A stretch of 64,000 bases of DNA from Prunus persica (lineage: Eukaryota; Streptophyta; Magnoliopsida; Rosales; Rosaceae). Below are positions 52,501 through 64,000 of this stretch, piece after piece. The stretch's first letter is position 1. Each line of letters starts with the position of its first letter. The notes beneath the pieces are model-generated. The model had not been told where the DNA came from. It saw only the letters and a list, made by a program, of their open reading frames with translations, and ran no database searches. The position numbers were made by a program, and so were the translations under genes. The stretch covers positions 20,919,567 to 20,983,566 of the forward strand of contig NC_034012.1 in NCBI RefSeq assembly GCF_000346465.2. The letters are read 5' to 3'.

Positions 52501-54189
52501 CTAATGTCATGGACCAATCAATATCGGATTGAGTCCAAAACATAGGGAACATCATAATGTTGTGGGTGGAGTCATTTAGTGAGTTTTGAGTGAAATCCAA
52601 TCGCCAAAACTATGCAATACACCAACCACTCCATTTCATAACGAACTTCGTACGAAGCTGAATTGTCCAATTTCATGGACCAATCAATATCGGATTGAGT
52701 CCAAAACTTGGGGAACATCATAATAGAGTGGGAGGAGTCGTTTGGTGGGTTTTGAGTGAAATCTAATGGCTAAAACTACGCAATACACCAACCAGTCCAT
52801 TTCATAACGAACTTCGTACGAACCTGAATTGTCCAAGTTCCTAGACCAATCGATATCGGATTGATTCCAAAACTCGGGGAACATCGTCATGTTGTGGGAG
52901 GAGTCATTTTGGGAGTTTTGGGTGCAATCCAATCTCTAGAACTATACTATACACCAACCAGTCCATCTCAGAACGAACTTCGTATGAACCTGAATTGTCC
53001 AATTTCATTTGCCAATCGATATCGGATAGAGTTCAAAACCTGGGGAACATCATAATACGGTGTGAGGTATCATTTGGTGGGTTTTGAGAGAAATCCAATC
53101 CCTAGAACTGTACAATATACCAACCACTCCATTTCAGAACAAACTTCGAATGGACTGAATTGTCCAATTTCATGGACCAATCGATATCGAATTGAGTCCT
53201 AAACTTGGGGAACATCATAATATGGTGGGAGGAGTCGTTTGGTGAGTTTTGAGTGAAATCCAATTGCCACAACTATGCAATACACCAACCATTCCATTTC
53301 AAAACAAACTTCGTACGAACCTGAATTGTCCAATTTGATGAACCAATCTATATCGAATTGAGTCGAAAACTTGGGGAACATCATAATATGGTGGGAGGAG
53401 TCATTTGGTGTGTTTTGAGTGAAATCCTATTGCCAAAAATATGCAATAAACCAACCACTTCATTAGAGAATGAACTTCGTATGAACATGAATAGTCCAAT
53501 TTCTAGGACAAATCGATATCGGATTGAGCCCAAAACTTGAGGAACATCATAATGTGTGGGAGGAGTCATTTGGTGAGTTTTGAGTGAAATCCAGTTGCCA
53601 AAACTATGCAAAACACCAACCAATCCGTTTCAGAACGATCTTTGTACGAACTTGAATTGTCCGATTTCATGGATCAATGGATATCGGATTGAGTACAAAA
53701 CTTGGGGAACCTCATAATATTGTGGGAGGAGACATTTGGTGGGTTTTGAGAGAAATCCAATCTCTAGAACTATACAATACACCAACCACTACATTTCAGG
53801 ACGAACTTCGTACTAACGTGAATTGTCCAATTTCATGGACTAATCGAGATCGGATTGAGTCTAAAACTTGGGGAATATAATAATATTGTGGGAGGAGCCA
53901 TTTGTTGGGTTTTGAGTGAAATCCAATCTCTACAACTATACAATACACAAACCACTCCACTTCAGAATGAACATCGAACGAACCTGAATTGTCCGATTTC
54001 ACGGACCAATCGATATCAGATTGAGTCCAAAACTTGGGGAACATCATAATACGGTGGGAGGAGTCATTTGGTGACTTTTGAGTGAAATCCAATGGCTAAA
54101 ACTATACAATACAATAACCACTCCATTGCAGAACGAAGTACGTACGAACGTGAATTGTCCGATTTCATGGACCAATCGATATCGGATAA

Positions 54190-57100
54190 AGTGCAAAACT
54201 TGGGGAACATCCTAATATGGTGGGAGGAGTCATTTGTTGAGTTTTGAGTGAAATCCAATGGCTAAAACTATGCAATACACCAACCCCTCCATTTCATAAC
54301 AAACTTCGTACGAACCTGAATTTTACAATTTCATGGATGAATCGATATCGAATTGAGTCCAAAACTTGGGGAACAAGATAATATAGTGGGAGGAGTCGTT
54401 TGGTGAGTTTTGAGTGAAATCCCATCTCTAGAACTATACAACACACCAACCACTACATTTAAGAACGAACTTGGTACGAACCTGAATTGCCCAATTTAAT
54501 GGACCAATCGACATCGGATTCGTTCCAAAACTTGGGGAACATCATAATATGGTGGGAAGAGTCATTTGGTGAGTTTTGAGTGAAAATCAATGGCTAAAAC
54601 TATGCAATACACCAACCACTCCATTTCAGAACGAACTTCGTACGAACCGGAATTTTCCAATTTCAGGGACCAATAGATATCGGATTGAGTCCAAAACTTG
54701 GGGAACATCATAATATGGTGGAGGATTCATTTGGTGAGTTTTGAGAAAAATCCAGTGGTTAAAACTAAGCAATACACCAGCCACTCCATTTCAGAACGAA
54801 CTTCGCACGCACCTGAATTGTCTGATTTCATGGACGAATCAATATCTGATTGAGTCCAAAACTCGGGGAACAACATAATATTGTGGCAGGAGTCATGTGG
54901 TGGGTTTATAGTGAAATCTAATCTCCAGAACTATGCAATAACCAACCACTCCATTTCACAACGAACTTCGTACAAACCTGAATAGTCCAATTTCATTGAC
55001 CTATCGATATCAGATTGAGTCCAAAACTTGGGGAACATCATAATGTTGTGGGAGGAGTCATGTGGTGAGTTTCGAGTCAAATCCAATGGTTAAAACCTTG
55101 CAATACACCAACCACTCCATTTCATAACGAACTTCGTACGAACCTGAATTGTCCAATTTCATGGACCAATCGATATCGGATTGACTCCAAAACTTGGGGA
55201 ACATCATAATATGGTGGAGGATTCACTTGGTTAGTTTTGGGTGAAATCCAATGGTTAAAACTAAGCAATACACCAGCCACTCCATTTCAGAACAAACTTC
55301 GTACGAACCAGAATTGTTCGATTTGAAGGACTAATCGATATCGGATGGAGTCCAAAACTTGGGGAATATGATAATGTTGCGGGAGGAGTCATTTGGTGGG
55401 TTTTGAGAGAAATCCAATCTCAAGAACTATACAACACACCATCCACTATATTTCAGAACGAACTTTGTACGAACCTGAATTGTCCAATTTCACGGACCAA
55501 TCGATATCGGATTGAGTCCAAAACTTGGGGAACATCATAATATTGTGGGAGGAGTCATTTGGTGTGTTGTGAGTGAAATCCAATCTCTAGAACTATACAA
55601 TACGCCAACCACTCCATTTCATAATGCACTTCGTACAAACCTGAATTGTCCAATTTGAGGGACCAATCGATATCGGATTGAGTCCAAAACTTGGGGAACA
55701 TCATAATATTGTGTAATGAGTCATTTGGTGGGTTTTGAGGGAAAGCCAATCTCTAGAACTATAGAATACGCCAACCACTCCACTTCATAACGAACATCGT
55801 ACGAATCTGAACTGTCGAATTTCATGGACCAATCGATGTCTGGTTGTGTCCAAAACTTGGAGAACATCATAATATGGTGGCAGGAGTCATTTGGTGAGTT
55901 TTGAGTTAATTCCAGTTGTTAAAACAATGCAATACACCAACCACTCCATTTCAGAATGAAACATACTTGAATTGTCCGATTTCACGGACCAATCGATGTC
56001 GGATTGAGTCCCAAACTAGGGGAACAACAAAATATAGTTGGAGGAGTCATTTGGTGGGTTTTGGGTGAAATCCAATGGCAAAAACCATGAAATACACCAA
56101 CCACTCCCTTAGAGAATGAACTTCGTACGAACATGAACAGTCCAATTTCTTGGACCAATCGATATCGGATAGAGTTCAAAACTTGGGGAACATCCTAATA
56201 TGGTGGGAGGAGTCATTTGTTGAGTTTTGAATGAAATCCCACTGCTAAAACTATGCAGTACACCAACCCTCCATTTCATAACAAACTTCGTACGAACTTG
56301 AATTTTGCAATTTCATGGACGAATCGATATCAGATTGAGTCAAAAACTTGGGGAACAAGATAATATAGTGGGAGGAGTCGTTTGGTGAGTCGTTTGGTGA
56401 GTTTTGAGTGAAATCCAATCTCTAGAACTGTACAACACACCAACCACTCCATTTAAGAACGAACTTGGTACGAACCTGAATTGTCCAATTTAATGGACCA
56501 ATCGATATCGGATTCGTTCCAAAACTTGGGGAGCATCATAATATGGTGGGAAGAGTCATCTGGTGAGTTTTGAGTGAAAATCAATGGCTAAAACTATGTA
56601 ATACACCAACCACTCCATTTCAGAACGAACTTTGTACGAACCGGAATTTTCCAATTTCAGGGACCAATCGATATCGGATTGAGTTCAAAACTTGGGGAAC
56701 ATCATAATATGGTGGAGGATTCATTTGGTGAGTTTTGAGAAAAATCCAATGGTTAAAACTAAGCAATACACCAGCCACTCCATTTCAGAACGAACTTCGC
56801 ACGCACCTGAATTGTCTGATTTCATGGACGAATCAATATCTGATTGAGTCCAAAACTCGGGGAACAACATAATATTGTGGCAGGAGTCATTTGGTGGGTT
56901 TAGAGTGAAATCTAATCTCTAGAACTATACAATAAACCAACCACTCCATTTCACAACAAACTTCGTACAAACCTGAATAGTCCAATTTCATTGACCTATC
57001 GATATCGGATTGAGTCCAAAACTTGGGGAACATCATAATGTTGTGGGAGGAGTCATGTGGTGAGTTTTGAGTCAAATCCAATGGTTAAAACCATGCAATA

Positions 57101-57970
57101 CACCAACCACTCCATTTCATAACGAACTTCGTACGAACCTGAATTGTCCAATTTCATGCACCAATCGATATCGGATTGACTCCAAAACTTGGGGAACATC
57201 ATAATATGGTGGAGGATTCATTTGGTTAGTTTTGAGTGAAATCCAATGCTTAAAACTAAGCAATACACCAGCCACTCCATTTCAGAACAAACTTCGTACG
57301 AACCAGAATTGTTCGATCTGAAGGACTAATGGATATCGGATGGAGTCCAAAACTTGGGGAATATGATAATGTTGCGGGAGGAGTCATTTGGTGGGTTTTG
57401 AGAGAAATCCAATCTCAAGAACTATACAACACACCATCCACTACATTTCAGAATGAACTTCATACGAACCTGAATTGTCCAATTTCACGGACCAATCGAT
57501 ATCGGATTGACTCCAAAACTTGGGGAACATCATAATATTGTGGGAGGAGTCATTTGGTGTGTTGTGAGTGAAATCCAATTTCTAGAACTATACAATACGC
57601 CAACCACTCCACTTCATAACGAACATCTGACGAATCTGAATTGTCGATTTTATGGACCAATCGATGTCGGGTTGAGTCCAAAACTTGGAGAACATTATAA
57701 TACGGTGGCATGAGTCATTTGGTGAGTTTTGAGTAAATTCCAGTGGTTAAAACAATGCAATACACCAACCACTCCATTTCAGAATGAAACATACTTGAAT
57801 TGTCCGATTTCATGGACCAATCGATGTCGGATTGAGTCCCAAACTTGGGGAACATCATAATATAGTGGGAGGAGTCATTTGGTGGGTTTTGGGTGAAATC
57901 CAATGGCAAAAACCATGAAATACACCAACCACTCCCTTAGAGAACATGAACAGTCCAATTTCTTGGACCA
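54190..57970 (+). repeat. Twelve-monomer higher-order repeat (~1.99 kb), two copies
   Basis: Distinct monomers recur in order. GGGGAACAAGATAATATAGTG is near 54,370 and 56,350. GGTGGAGGATTCATTTGG with TTAAAACTAAGCAATAC is near 54,720 and 56,710. CGAATCAATATCTGATTGAG is near 54,835 and 56,825. GGATGGAGTCC with GGGGAATATGATAATGTTGC is at 55,341 and 57,336 (1,995 bp apart). The short GAATGAAACATACTTGAATTG form is at 55,954 and 57,782 (1,828 bp apart). The drop from 1,995 to 1,828 bp means copy 2 lost one monomer, the one with TATTGTGTAATGAGTC near 55,700. The left edge of each copy is near 54,190 and 56,170. Confidence 0.85.
56375..56398 (+). repeat. 12-bp tandem duplication inside a monomer
   Basis: GAGTCGTTTGGT occurs twice in direct succession (56,375-56,386 and 56,387-56,398). 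The homologous monomer of the other HOR copy, near 54,380, has a single copy, so the duplication arose after the HOR duplicated. Confidence 0.9.
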
Positions 57971-60808
57971 ATCGATATCGGATTGAGCCCAAAACTTGGG
58001 GAACACCATAATATGGTGGGAGGAGTCATTTGGTGAGTTTTGAGCGAAATCCAACTTCAAAAACTATGGAATACACCAACCACTCCATTTCAGAACGAAC
58101 TTCGTACGAACCTAAATTGTCCGAATTCATGGACCAATCGATATTGGATTGAGTCCAAAACCTGGGGGACATCATAATATTGCGGGAGGAGTCATTTGGT
58201 GGGTTTTGAATGAAATCAAATCTCTAGAACTATACAATACGCCAACCACTCCACTTCATAACAAACTTCGTATGAACCTGAATTGTCCAATTTCATGGAC
58301 CAATAGATATCGGATTGAGTCCAAAACTTGGGGAACATCATAATATTGTGGGAGGAGTCATTCGGTAGGTTTTGAGTGAAATCCAATCTCTAGGACTATA
58401 CAATACACCAACCACTCCATTTCAAAATGAACTTCGTACGAACCTGAATTGTCTAATTTCGCGGACAAATTGATATCGGATTGAGTCCAAAACTTGGCGA
58501 ACAACATAACGTTGTGGGAGGAGTCAATTCCTGAGTTTCGAGTGAAATCCAATGGCTAAAACTACGCAATACACCAACCACTCCATTTTATAACGAACTT
58601 CGTACGAACCTGAATTGTCCAATTTCATGGGACAATCGATATCGGATTCAGACCAAAACAAGGGGAACATCATAATGTTGTGAGAGGAGTGATTTGGTGA
58701 GTTTTGAGTGAAATCCAATTGCCAAAACTATGCAATACACCAACCACTACATTTCAGAACGAACTTCGCATGAACCTCAATTGTCCGATTTTGTGGACCA
58801 ATTGATATCGGATTGAGTCCAAAACTTCGGGAACATCATAATATTGTGGGAGGAGTGATTTGGTGGGTTTTGGGTGAAATCCAAAAGCAAAAACTATGAA
58901 GTACACTAACCACTCCATTAGAGAACGAACTTTGTACGAACATGAATAGTCAAATTTCTTAGACCAATCGATATCAGATTGGCCCAAAACTTGGGGAACA
59001 TCATAATATGGTGGGAGGAGTCATTTGGCGAGTTTTGAGCAAAATCCAATGGCTAAAACTCTGCAATACACCAACCAATCCATTTTATAATGAACTTCGT
59101 ACGAACCTGAATTGTCCAATTTCATGGACCAATCGATATCAGATTCAGGGCAAAACTTGGGGAACATCATAATGTTGTGGAAGGAGTCATTTTGTGAGTT
59201 TTGAGTGAATTCCAATGGCTAAAACAAGGGAATACACCAACCACTCCATTTCAGAACGAACTTCGTACAAACTTGAATTGTCCGATTTCATGGACCAATC
59301 GATATCGGATTGAGCCCAAAACTTGGGGAACATCATAATATAGTGGGAGGAGTCATTTGGTAGGTTTTGAGTGAAATCCAATAGCAAAAACTATGAAATA
59401 CACCAACCACTCCATTACATAACAAATTCATAAGGACATGAACAGTCCAATTTCTTGGACCAATCGATATTGGATTGAGCCCAAAACTTGGGGAACATCA
59501 TAATATGGTGGGAAGAGTCATCTGTTGAGTTTTGAGCGAAAACCAATGGCTAAAACTTCGCAGTACACCAACCACTCCATTTCAGAACCAACTTCGTACG
59601 AACCTGAATTGTCCAATTTCATGGACCAATCGATATCGGATTGAGTCCAAAACATGGAACATCATAATATTGTGGGAGGAGTCATTTCTTGACTTTTGAG
59701 CAAAAACCAATGGCTGAAACTTTGCAATACACCAACCACTCCATTTTAGAACCAACTTCGTACGAACCTGAATTGTCCAATTTCATGGATCAATCGATAT
59801 CGGATTGAGTCCAAAACATGGGGAACATCATAATATTGTGGGAGGAGTCATTTGGTGGGTTTTGAGTGAAATCCAATCTCTAGAACGATACAATACACCA
59901 ACCACTCCTTTTCACAACGAACTTCGTACGAACCTGAATTGTCCTATTTCAGCGACCAATCGATATCAGATTCAGTCCAAAACTTGGGGAACATCATAAT
60001 ATATGGTGGGAGGAGTCATTTGGTGAGTTTTGAGTGAAATCCAGTGGCTGAAACTATGCAATACACCAACCACTGCATTTCAGAACGAACTTCGTACGAA
60101 CCTGAATTACCCGATTTCATGGACCAATCGATATCAGATTCAGGCCAAAACTTGGGGAACATTATATTGTTGTGGGAGGAGTCATTTTGTGAGTTTTGAG
60201 TGAATTCCACTGGCTAAAACAATGCAATACACCAACCACTCCATTTCAGAACGAACTTCGTACGAACTTGAATTGTCCGATTTCGTGGACCAATCGATAT
60301 CGGATTGAGCCCAATCACTAGAACTTGGGGAACATCATAATATAGTGGGAGGAGTCATTTGGTAGGTTTTGAGTGAAATCCAATCTCTAGAACTTTGCAA
60401 TACACCAACCACTCCATTTGAGAACGAACTTCGTATGAACCTGAATTGTCGAATTTCAGGGACCAATCGAAATTGGATTGACTCCAAAACTTGGGGAACA
60501 TCATAATGTTGAATTAGAAGTCATTTGCTGGGTTTTGAGTGAAATCCAATCTCTAGAACTATACAATACACCAACCACTCCATTTCATAACGAACTTCGT
60601 ACGAACCTGAATTGTCTAATTTCAAGGACAAATTGATATCGGATTGAGTCCAAAACTTGAGGAACATCGTAATGTTGGGGGAGGAGTCATTTTGTGACTT
60701 TTGAGTGAAATGCAATGGCCAAAACAATGCAATTCACCAACCACTCCATTTCAGAACAAACTTCGTACGAACTTGAATTGCCCGATTTCATGGTCTAATT
60801 GATATCGC

Positions 60809-60879
60809 ATTGAGTCCAAAACTTGGGGTACAATAGAACGAACTTGAATTGTCCGATTTCATGGACAAATCGATATCGG
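60809..60879 (+). repeat. Severely truncated monomer, 95 bp short
   Basis: TTGGGGTACAATAGAACGAAC joins the proximal block directly to the AGAACGAACTTGAATTG block, giving a phase interval of 71 bp. About 500 bp upstream, CCCAATCACTAGAACTTGGGG near 60,310 shows a short insertion of out-of-register satellite sequence. Confidence 0.85.
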
Positions 60880-63204
60880 ATTGGGTCCAATACTTGGGGA
60901 ACATCATAATATGGTGGGAGGAGTCATTTGGTGAGTTTTGAGTGAAATCCAATGGCTAAAACTATAAAATACACCAACTACTGCATTTCAGAATGAACTT
61001 CATACGAACATGAATTGTCCAATTTCATGGACCAATCGATATCGGATTCAGTCCAAAACCTGGGGAACATCATAATATGGTGGGAGGTGTCATTTGGTGG
61101 GTTTTGAGTGAAAACCAATGCCTAAAACTATTTAATACACCAACCACTCCATTTCATAACGAACTTCATACGAACCTGGGCTGTCCAATTTCATGGACCA
61201 ATCGATATCGGATTGAGTCCAAAACCTGGGGAAAATCATAATATGGTGGGAGGTGTCATTTGGTGGTTTTTGAGTGAAATCTAATCTCTAGAGCTATGCA
61301 ATACACCGACCACTACATTTTAGAACGAACTTCGTATGAACCTTAATTGTGCAATTTCTTGGAACAATCGATATCGGATTGAGTCCAAAACTGGGGTTAC
61401 ATCATAATGTTGTGGGAGGAGTCATTTGGTGAGTTTTCAGAGAAATCCAATGGCCAAAACTATGAAATACATGGACCAACCCAATTCAGAACGAACTTCG
61501 TACGAACTTGAAATGTCTGATTTCTTAGACCAATCGATATCGGATTGAGTCCAAAACATGGGAAACCTCATAATATTGTGGGAGGAGTCATTTGTTGGGT
61601 TTTGAGAGAAATCCAATCTCTAGAACTATACAAAACACCAACCAATACATTTTAGAACGAATTTCGTACAAACTTGAATCATCAAATTTCATGGGCAAAT
61701 CGATATCGGATTGAGTCCAAAACCTGGGGAACATCATAATATAGTGGGAGGAGTCATTTGGTGGGTTTTGAGTGAAATCCAATCTCTAGATCTATGCAAC
61801 ACACCAACCACTTCATTTCAAAACGAACTTCGTTGGAACCTTAATTGTTCAATTTCATGGAACAAATGATATCGGATCGAGGCCAAAACTTGGGGAACAT
61901 CATAATGTTGCGGGAGGAGTCACTTGGTGAGTTTTGAGTGAAATCCAATTGCCAAAACTTTGCAATACACCAACCACTCCATTTCAGAACGAACTTCGTT
62001 CAAACCCGAATTGTCCGATTTCATGGACCAATTGATATCGGATTGAGTCCAAAACTTGGGGAACATCATAATGTTGTGGGAGGAGTCATTTTGCGAGTTT
62101 TGAGTGAATAACAATGGCTAAAACCATGCATGACACGAACCACTACATTTCCGAACGAACTTCGTACGAACCTGAATTGTCCAATTTCTTGGACCAATCG
62201 ATATCGGATTGAGCCCAAAACTTGGGGAACATCATAATATGGTGGGAGTAGTCATTTGGCGAGTTTTAAGCGAAATCCAATGGCTAAAATAATGCAATAC
62301 ACCAACCATTCTATTTCAGAACGAACTTCTTACGAACCTGAATTGTCCGATTTCAGGGTCCAATCAGTATCGGATTGAGTTCAAAACTTGGGGAACATCA
62401 TAATATTGTGGGAGGAGTCATTTGGTGGGTTTTGAGTGAAATCCAATCTCTAGAACTATACAATACACCAACCACTCCATCTGAGAACGAACTTCGTACG
62501 AACCTGAATTGTCCAATTTAATGGACCTATTGATATCGGATTGGGTCCAAAACTTGGGGATCATCATAATGTTGTGGGAGGAGTCATTTTGTGATTTTTG
62601 AGTGAATTCTAGTGGCTAAAACAATACGATACACCAACCACTCAATTTTAGAACGAACTTCGTACGAACCTGAATTGTCCGATTTCATGGTTCAATTGAT
62701 ATCGGATTGAGTCCAAAACTTTGTGTACAACATAATATTGTGGGAGGAGTCATTTGGTGGGTTTTTAGTGAAATTCAACCTCTAGAACTATATAATACAC
62801 CAACCACTCCATTTTAGAACGAACTTCGTACGATCCTGAATGGTCCAATTTCATGGACCAATTGATATCGGATTGAGTCCAAAACATGGAGATCATCATA
62901 ATGTTGTGGGAGGAGTCATATGGTGGGTTTTGAGTGAAATCAAATCTCTGGAACTATACAATACACCAACCACTCTATTTCAAAACGAACATCATATGAA
63001 CCTGAATTGTCCAATTTCATAGACCAATCGATATCGGATTGAGTCGAAAACTTATGGAACATCATAATATGGTGGGAGGAGTCATTTGTTGAGTTTTGAG
63101 TGAAATCATATGCCTAAAACTGTGCAATACACCAACCACTCTATTTGATAACGAACATCGTACGAACCTGAAATTGGCCAATTTCCTGGACCAATCGATA
63201 TCGG

Positions 63205-63359
63205 ATTGTATCCAAAACTTGGGGAACATCATAATGTAGTGGGAGGTGGGTTTTTAGTGAAATCCAATCTCTAGACTATGCAATACACCAACCACTCCAT
63301 TTTAGAACGAACTTCGTACGAACCTGAATTGTCTGATTTCATGGTCCAATCGATATCGG
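63205..63359 (+). repeat. Monomer with ~11-bp net deletion at the GTGGG repeats
   Basis: GTAGTGGGAGGTGGGTTTTTAG lacks the AGTCATTT segment between GG-rich blocks, and CTCTAGACTATG lacks one A. The phase interval is 155 bp. Confidence 0.78.
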
Positions 63360-64000
63360 ATTGAGTCCAAATCTTGGGGAACGTCATAATAGTGTGGGAG
63401 GAGTGATTTGGTGGGTTTTGAGTGAAACCCAACCTCTAGAACTATATAATACACCAACCACTCCATTTCAGAAGGAACTTCGTACGAACCTGAATTGTCC
63501 AATTTCATGGACCAATCGATATCGGATTGAGTCTGAAACTTGGGGAACATCATAATGTTCTAGGAGGAGTCATTTGGTGGGTTTTGAGCGAAACACAATG
63601 GCTAAAATAATGCAATACACAAACCACTCTATTTCAAAACAAACTTCGTACAAACCTGAATCGTTCGATTTCTGGGACCAACGATATCGGATTGATTCCA
63701 AAACTTGGTGAACGTCATAAAATTGTGGGAGGAGTCATTTGTTGGGTTTTGAGTGAAATCCAATCTCTAGAACTGTGCAATACACCAACAACTCCATTTC
63801 AGAACGAACTTCGTACGAACATGAATTATCCAATTTTATGGACCAATCGATATATGATTGAGTCCAAAACTTGTGGAACAACATAATATGGTGGGAGGAG
63901 TCATTTGGTGGGTTTTGAGTGAAATCCAAAAGCTAAAACTATGCAATACACCGACCACTCCATTTCATAACGAATTTCGTACGAACCTGAATTGTCCAAT

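Larger units (their letters stand above)
36828..64000 (+). repeat. ~166-bp satellite DNA array, right block (head-to-tail)
   Basis: The same satellite in the same orientation resumes immediately after the solo LTR, in the middle of a monomer (CTAGAACTATGCAATACACC), exactly where the left block stopped, apart from the 5-bp duplication. It runs to the window edge and stops mid-monomer, so the array continues beyond the window. A consensus-like monomer is 43,434-43,599 (166 bp). No other insertion was found in this 27-kb stretch. Oddities are several truncated monomers, a G14 run near 42.0 kb and a 12-monomer higher-order repeat at 54.2-58.0 kb. Confidence 0.98.

Noticed and set aside
1..64000. 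Hundreds of ~64-codon open frames with near-identical translations on both strands, looking like a large family of small proteins
   Set aside because: They recur at multiples of 166 bp in shifting frames, overlap their neighbours and have no independent start or stop conservation, ribosomal context or domain. They follow from the satellite having few stops in one frame on each strand.
1..64000. Inverted satellite segments or orientation switches
   Set aside because: The phase marker ATTGAGTCC and the CTTCGTACGAACC block read in the same direction in all parts inspected, on both sides of the LTR.
1..64000. A novel protein-based biological system
   Set aside because: No credible coding region exists outside the repeat and LTR. 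The interest of the window lies in satellite structure and evolution.

Overview
This window is almost entirely one satellite DNA array. About 61.3 kb of the 64 kb is a head-to-tail tandem repeat with a monomer of about 166 bp, all in one orientation. That corresponds to roughly 369 monomer equivalents (61,276/166). The array is interrupted once, at 34,104-36,827, by a 2,724-bp element with the form of a solo LTR of a plant LTR retrotransposon. I find no protein-coding gene, tRNA, rRNA, CRISPR array or other functional gene. The many short open frames (typically 64 codons, one recurring on each strand) are products of the repeat. Because 166 is one more than a multiple of three, the frame shifts at every monomer, and homologous frames recur at multiples of 166 bp.

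The organism is most likely a flowering plant. The reasons are a large, single-family, ~166-bp satellite of centromeric type, and a 2.7-kb LTR whose termini (TGTAATAACCC at the left, GGGTCTTGTCA at the right) and internal layout resemble plant Ty3/gypsy LTRs. From memory, a ~166-bp centromeric satellite has been reported for peach (Prunus), so a Rosaceae tree is a reasonable first guess. It is not proven by anything in the window.

Layout: (1) 1-~12 kb is a heterogeneous array with short local trimer repeats (about 7.5-8.2 and 9.55-10.85 kb), a ~310-bp block duplicated 2,654 bp apart, and a divergent subfamily block near 1.0-1.85 kb. (2) 13.7-17.4 kb has a ~2.23-kb repeat spacing marked by identically truncated monomers. 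(3) 20.65-21.96 kb is a second block of the divergent subfamily. (4) 24.4-28.4 kb is a clear 7-monomer higher-order repeat (HOR, 1,164 bp), with one copy expanded to nine by a dimer duplication. (5) 28.4-32.9 kb is a second HOR family, marked by a 253-bp truncated dimer present in two copies. (6) 34,104-36,827 is the solo LTR, flanked by the perfect 5-bp target duplication CTAGA. (7) 36.8-38.7 kb is a 5/6-monomer HOR directly flanking the LTR. (8) 38.7-64 kb is a more heterogeneous array with a 12-monomer (~1.99 kb) HOR at 54.2-58.0 kb, a G14 run at 42.0 kb and several truncated monomers.

No genes act together here. The processes visible are satellite homogenisation (HOR formation, local duplication, deletions at short direct repeats, out-of-register jumps) and one retrotransposon insertion followed by loss of its internal region. 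All comparisons were made by eye; no alignment or database search was run, so no percent identities are given.
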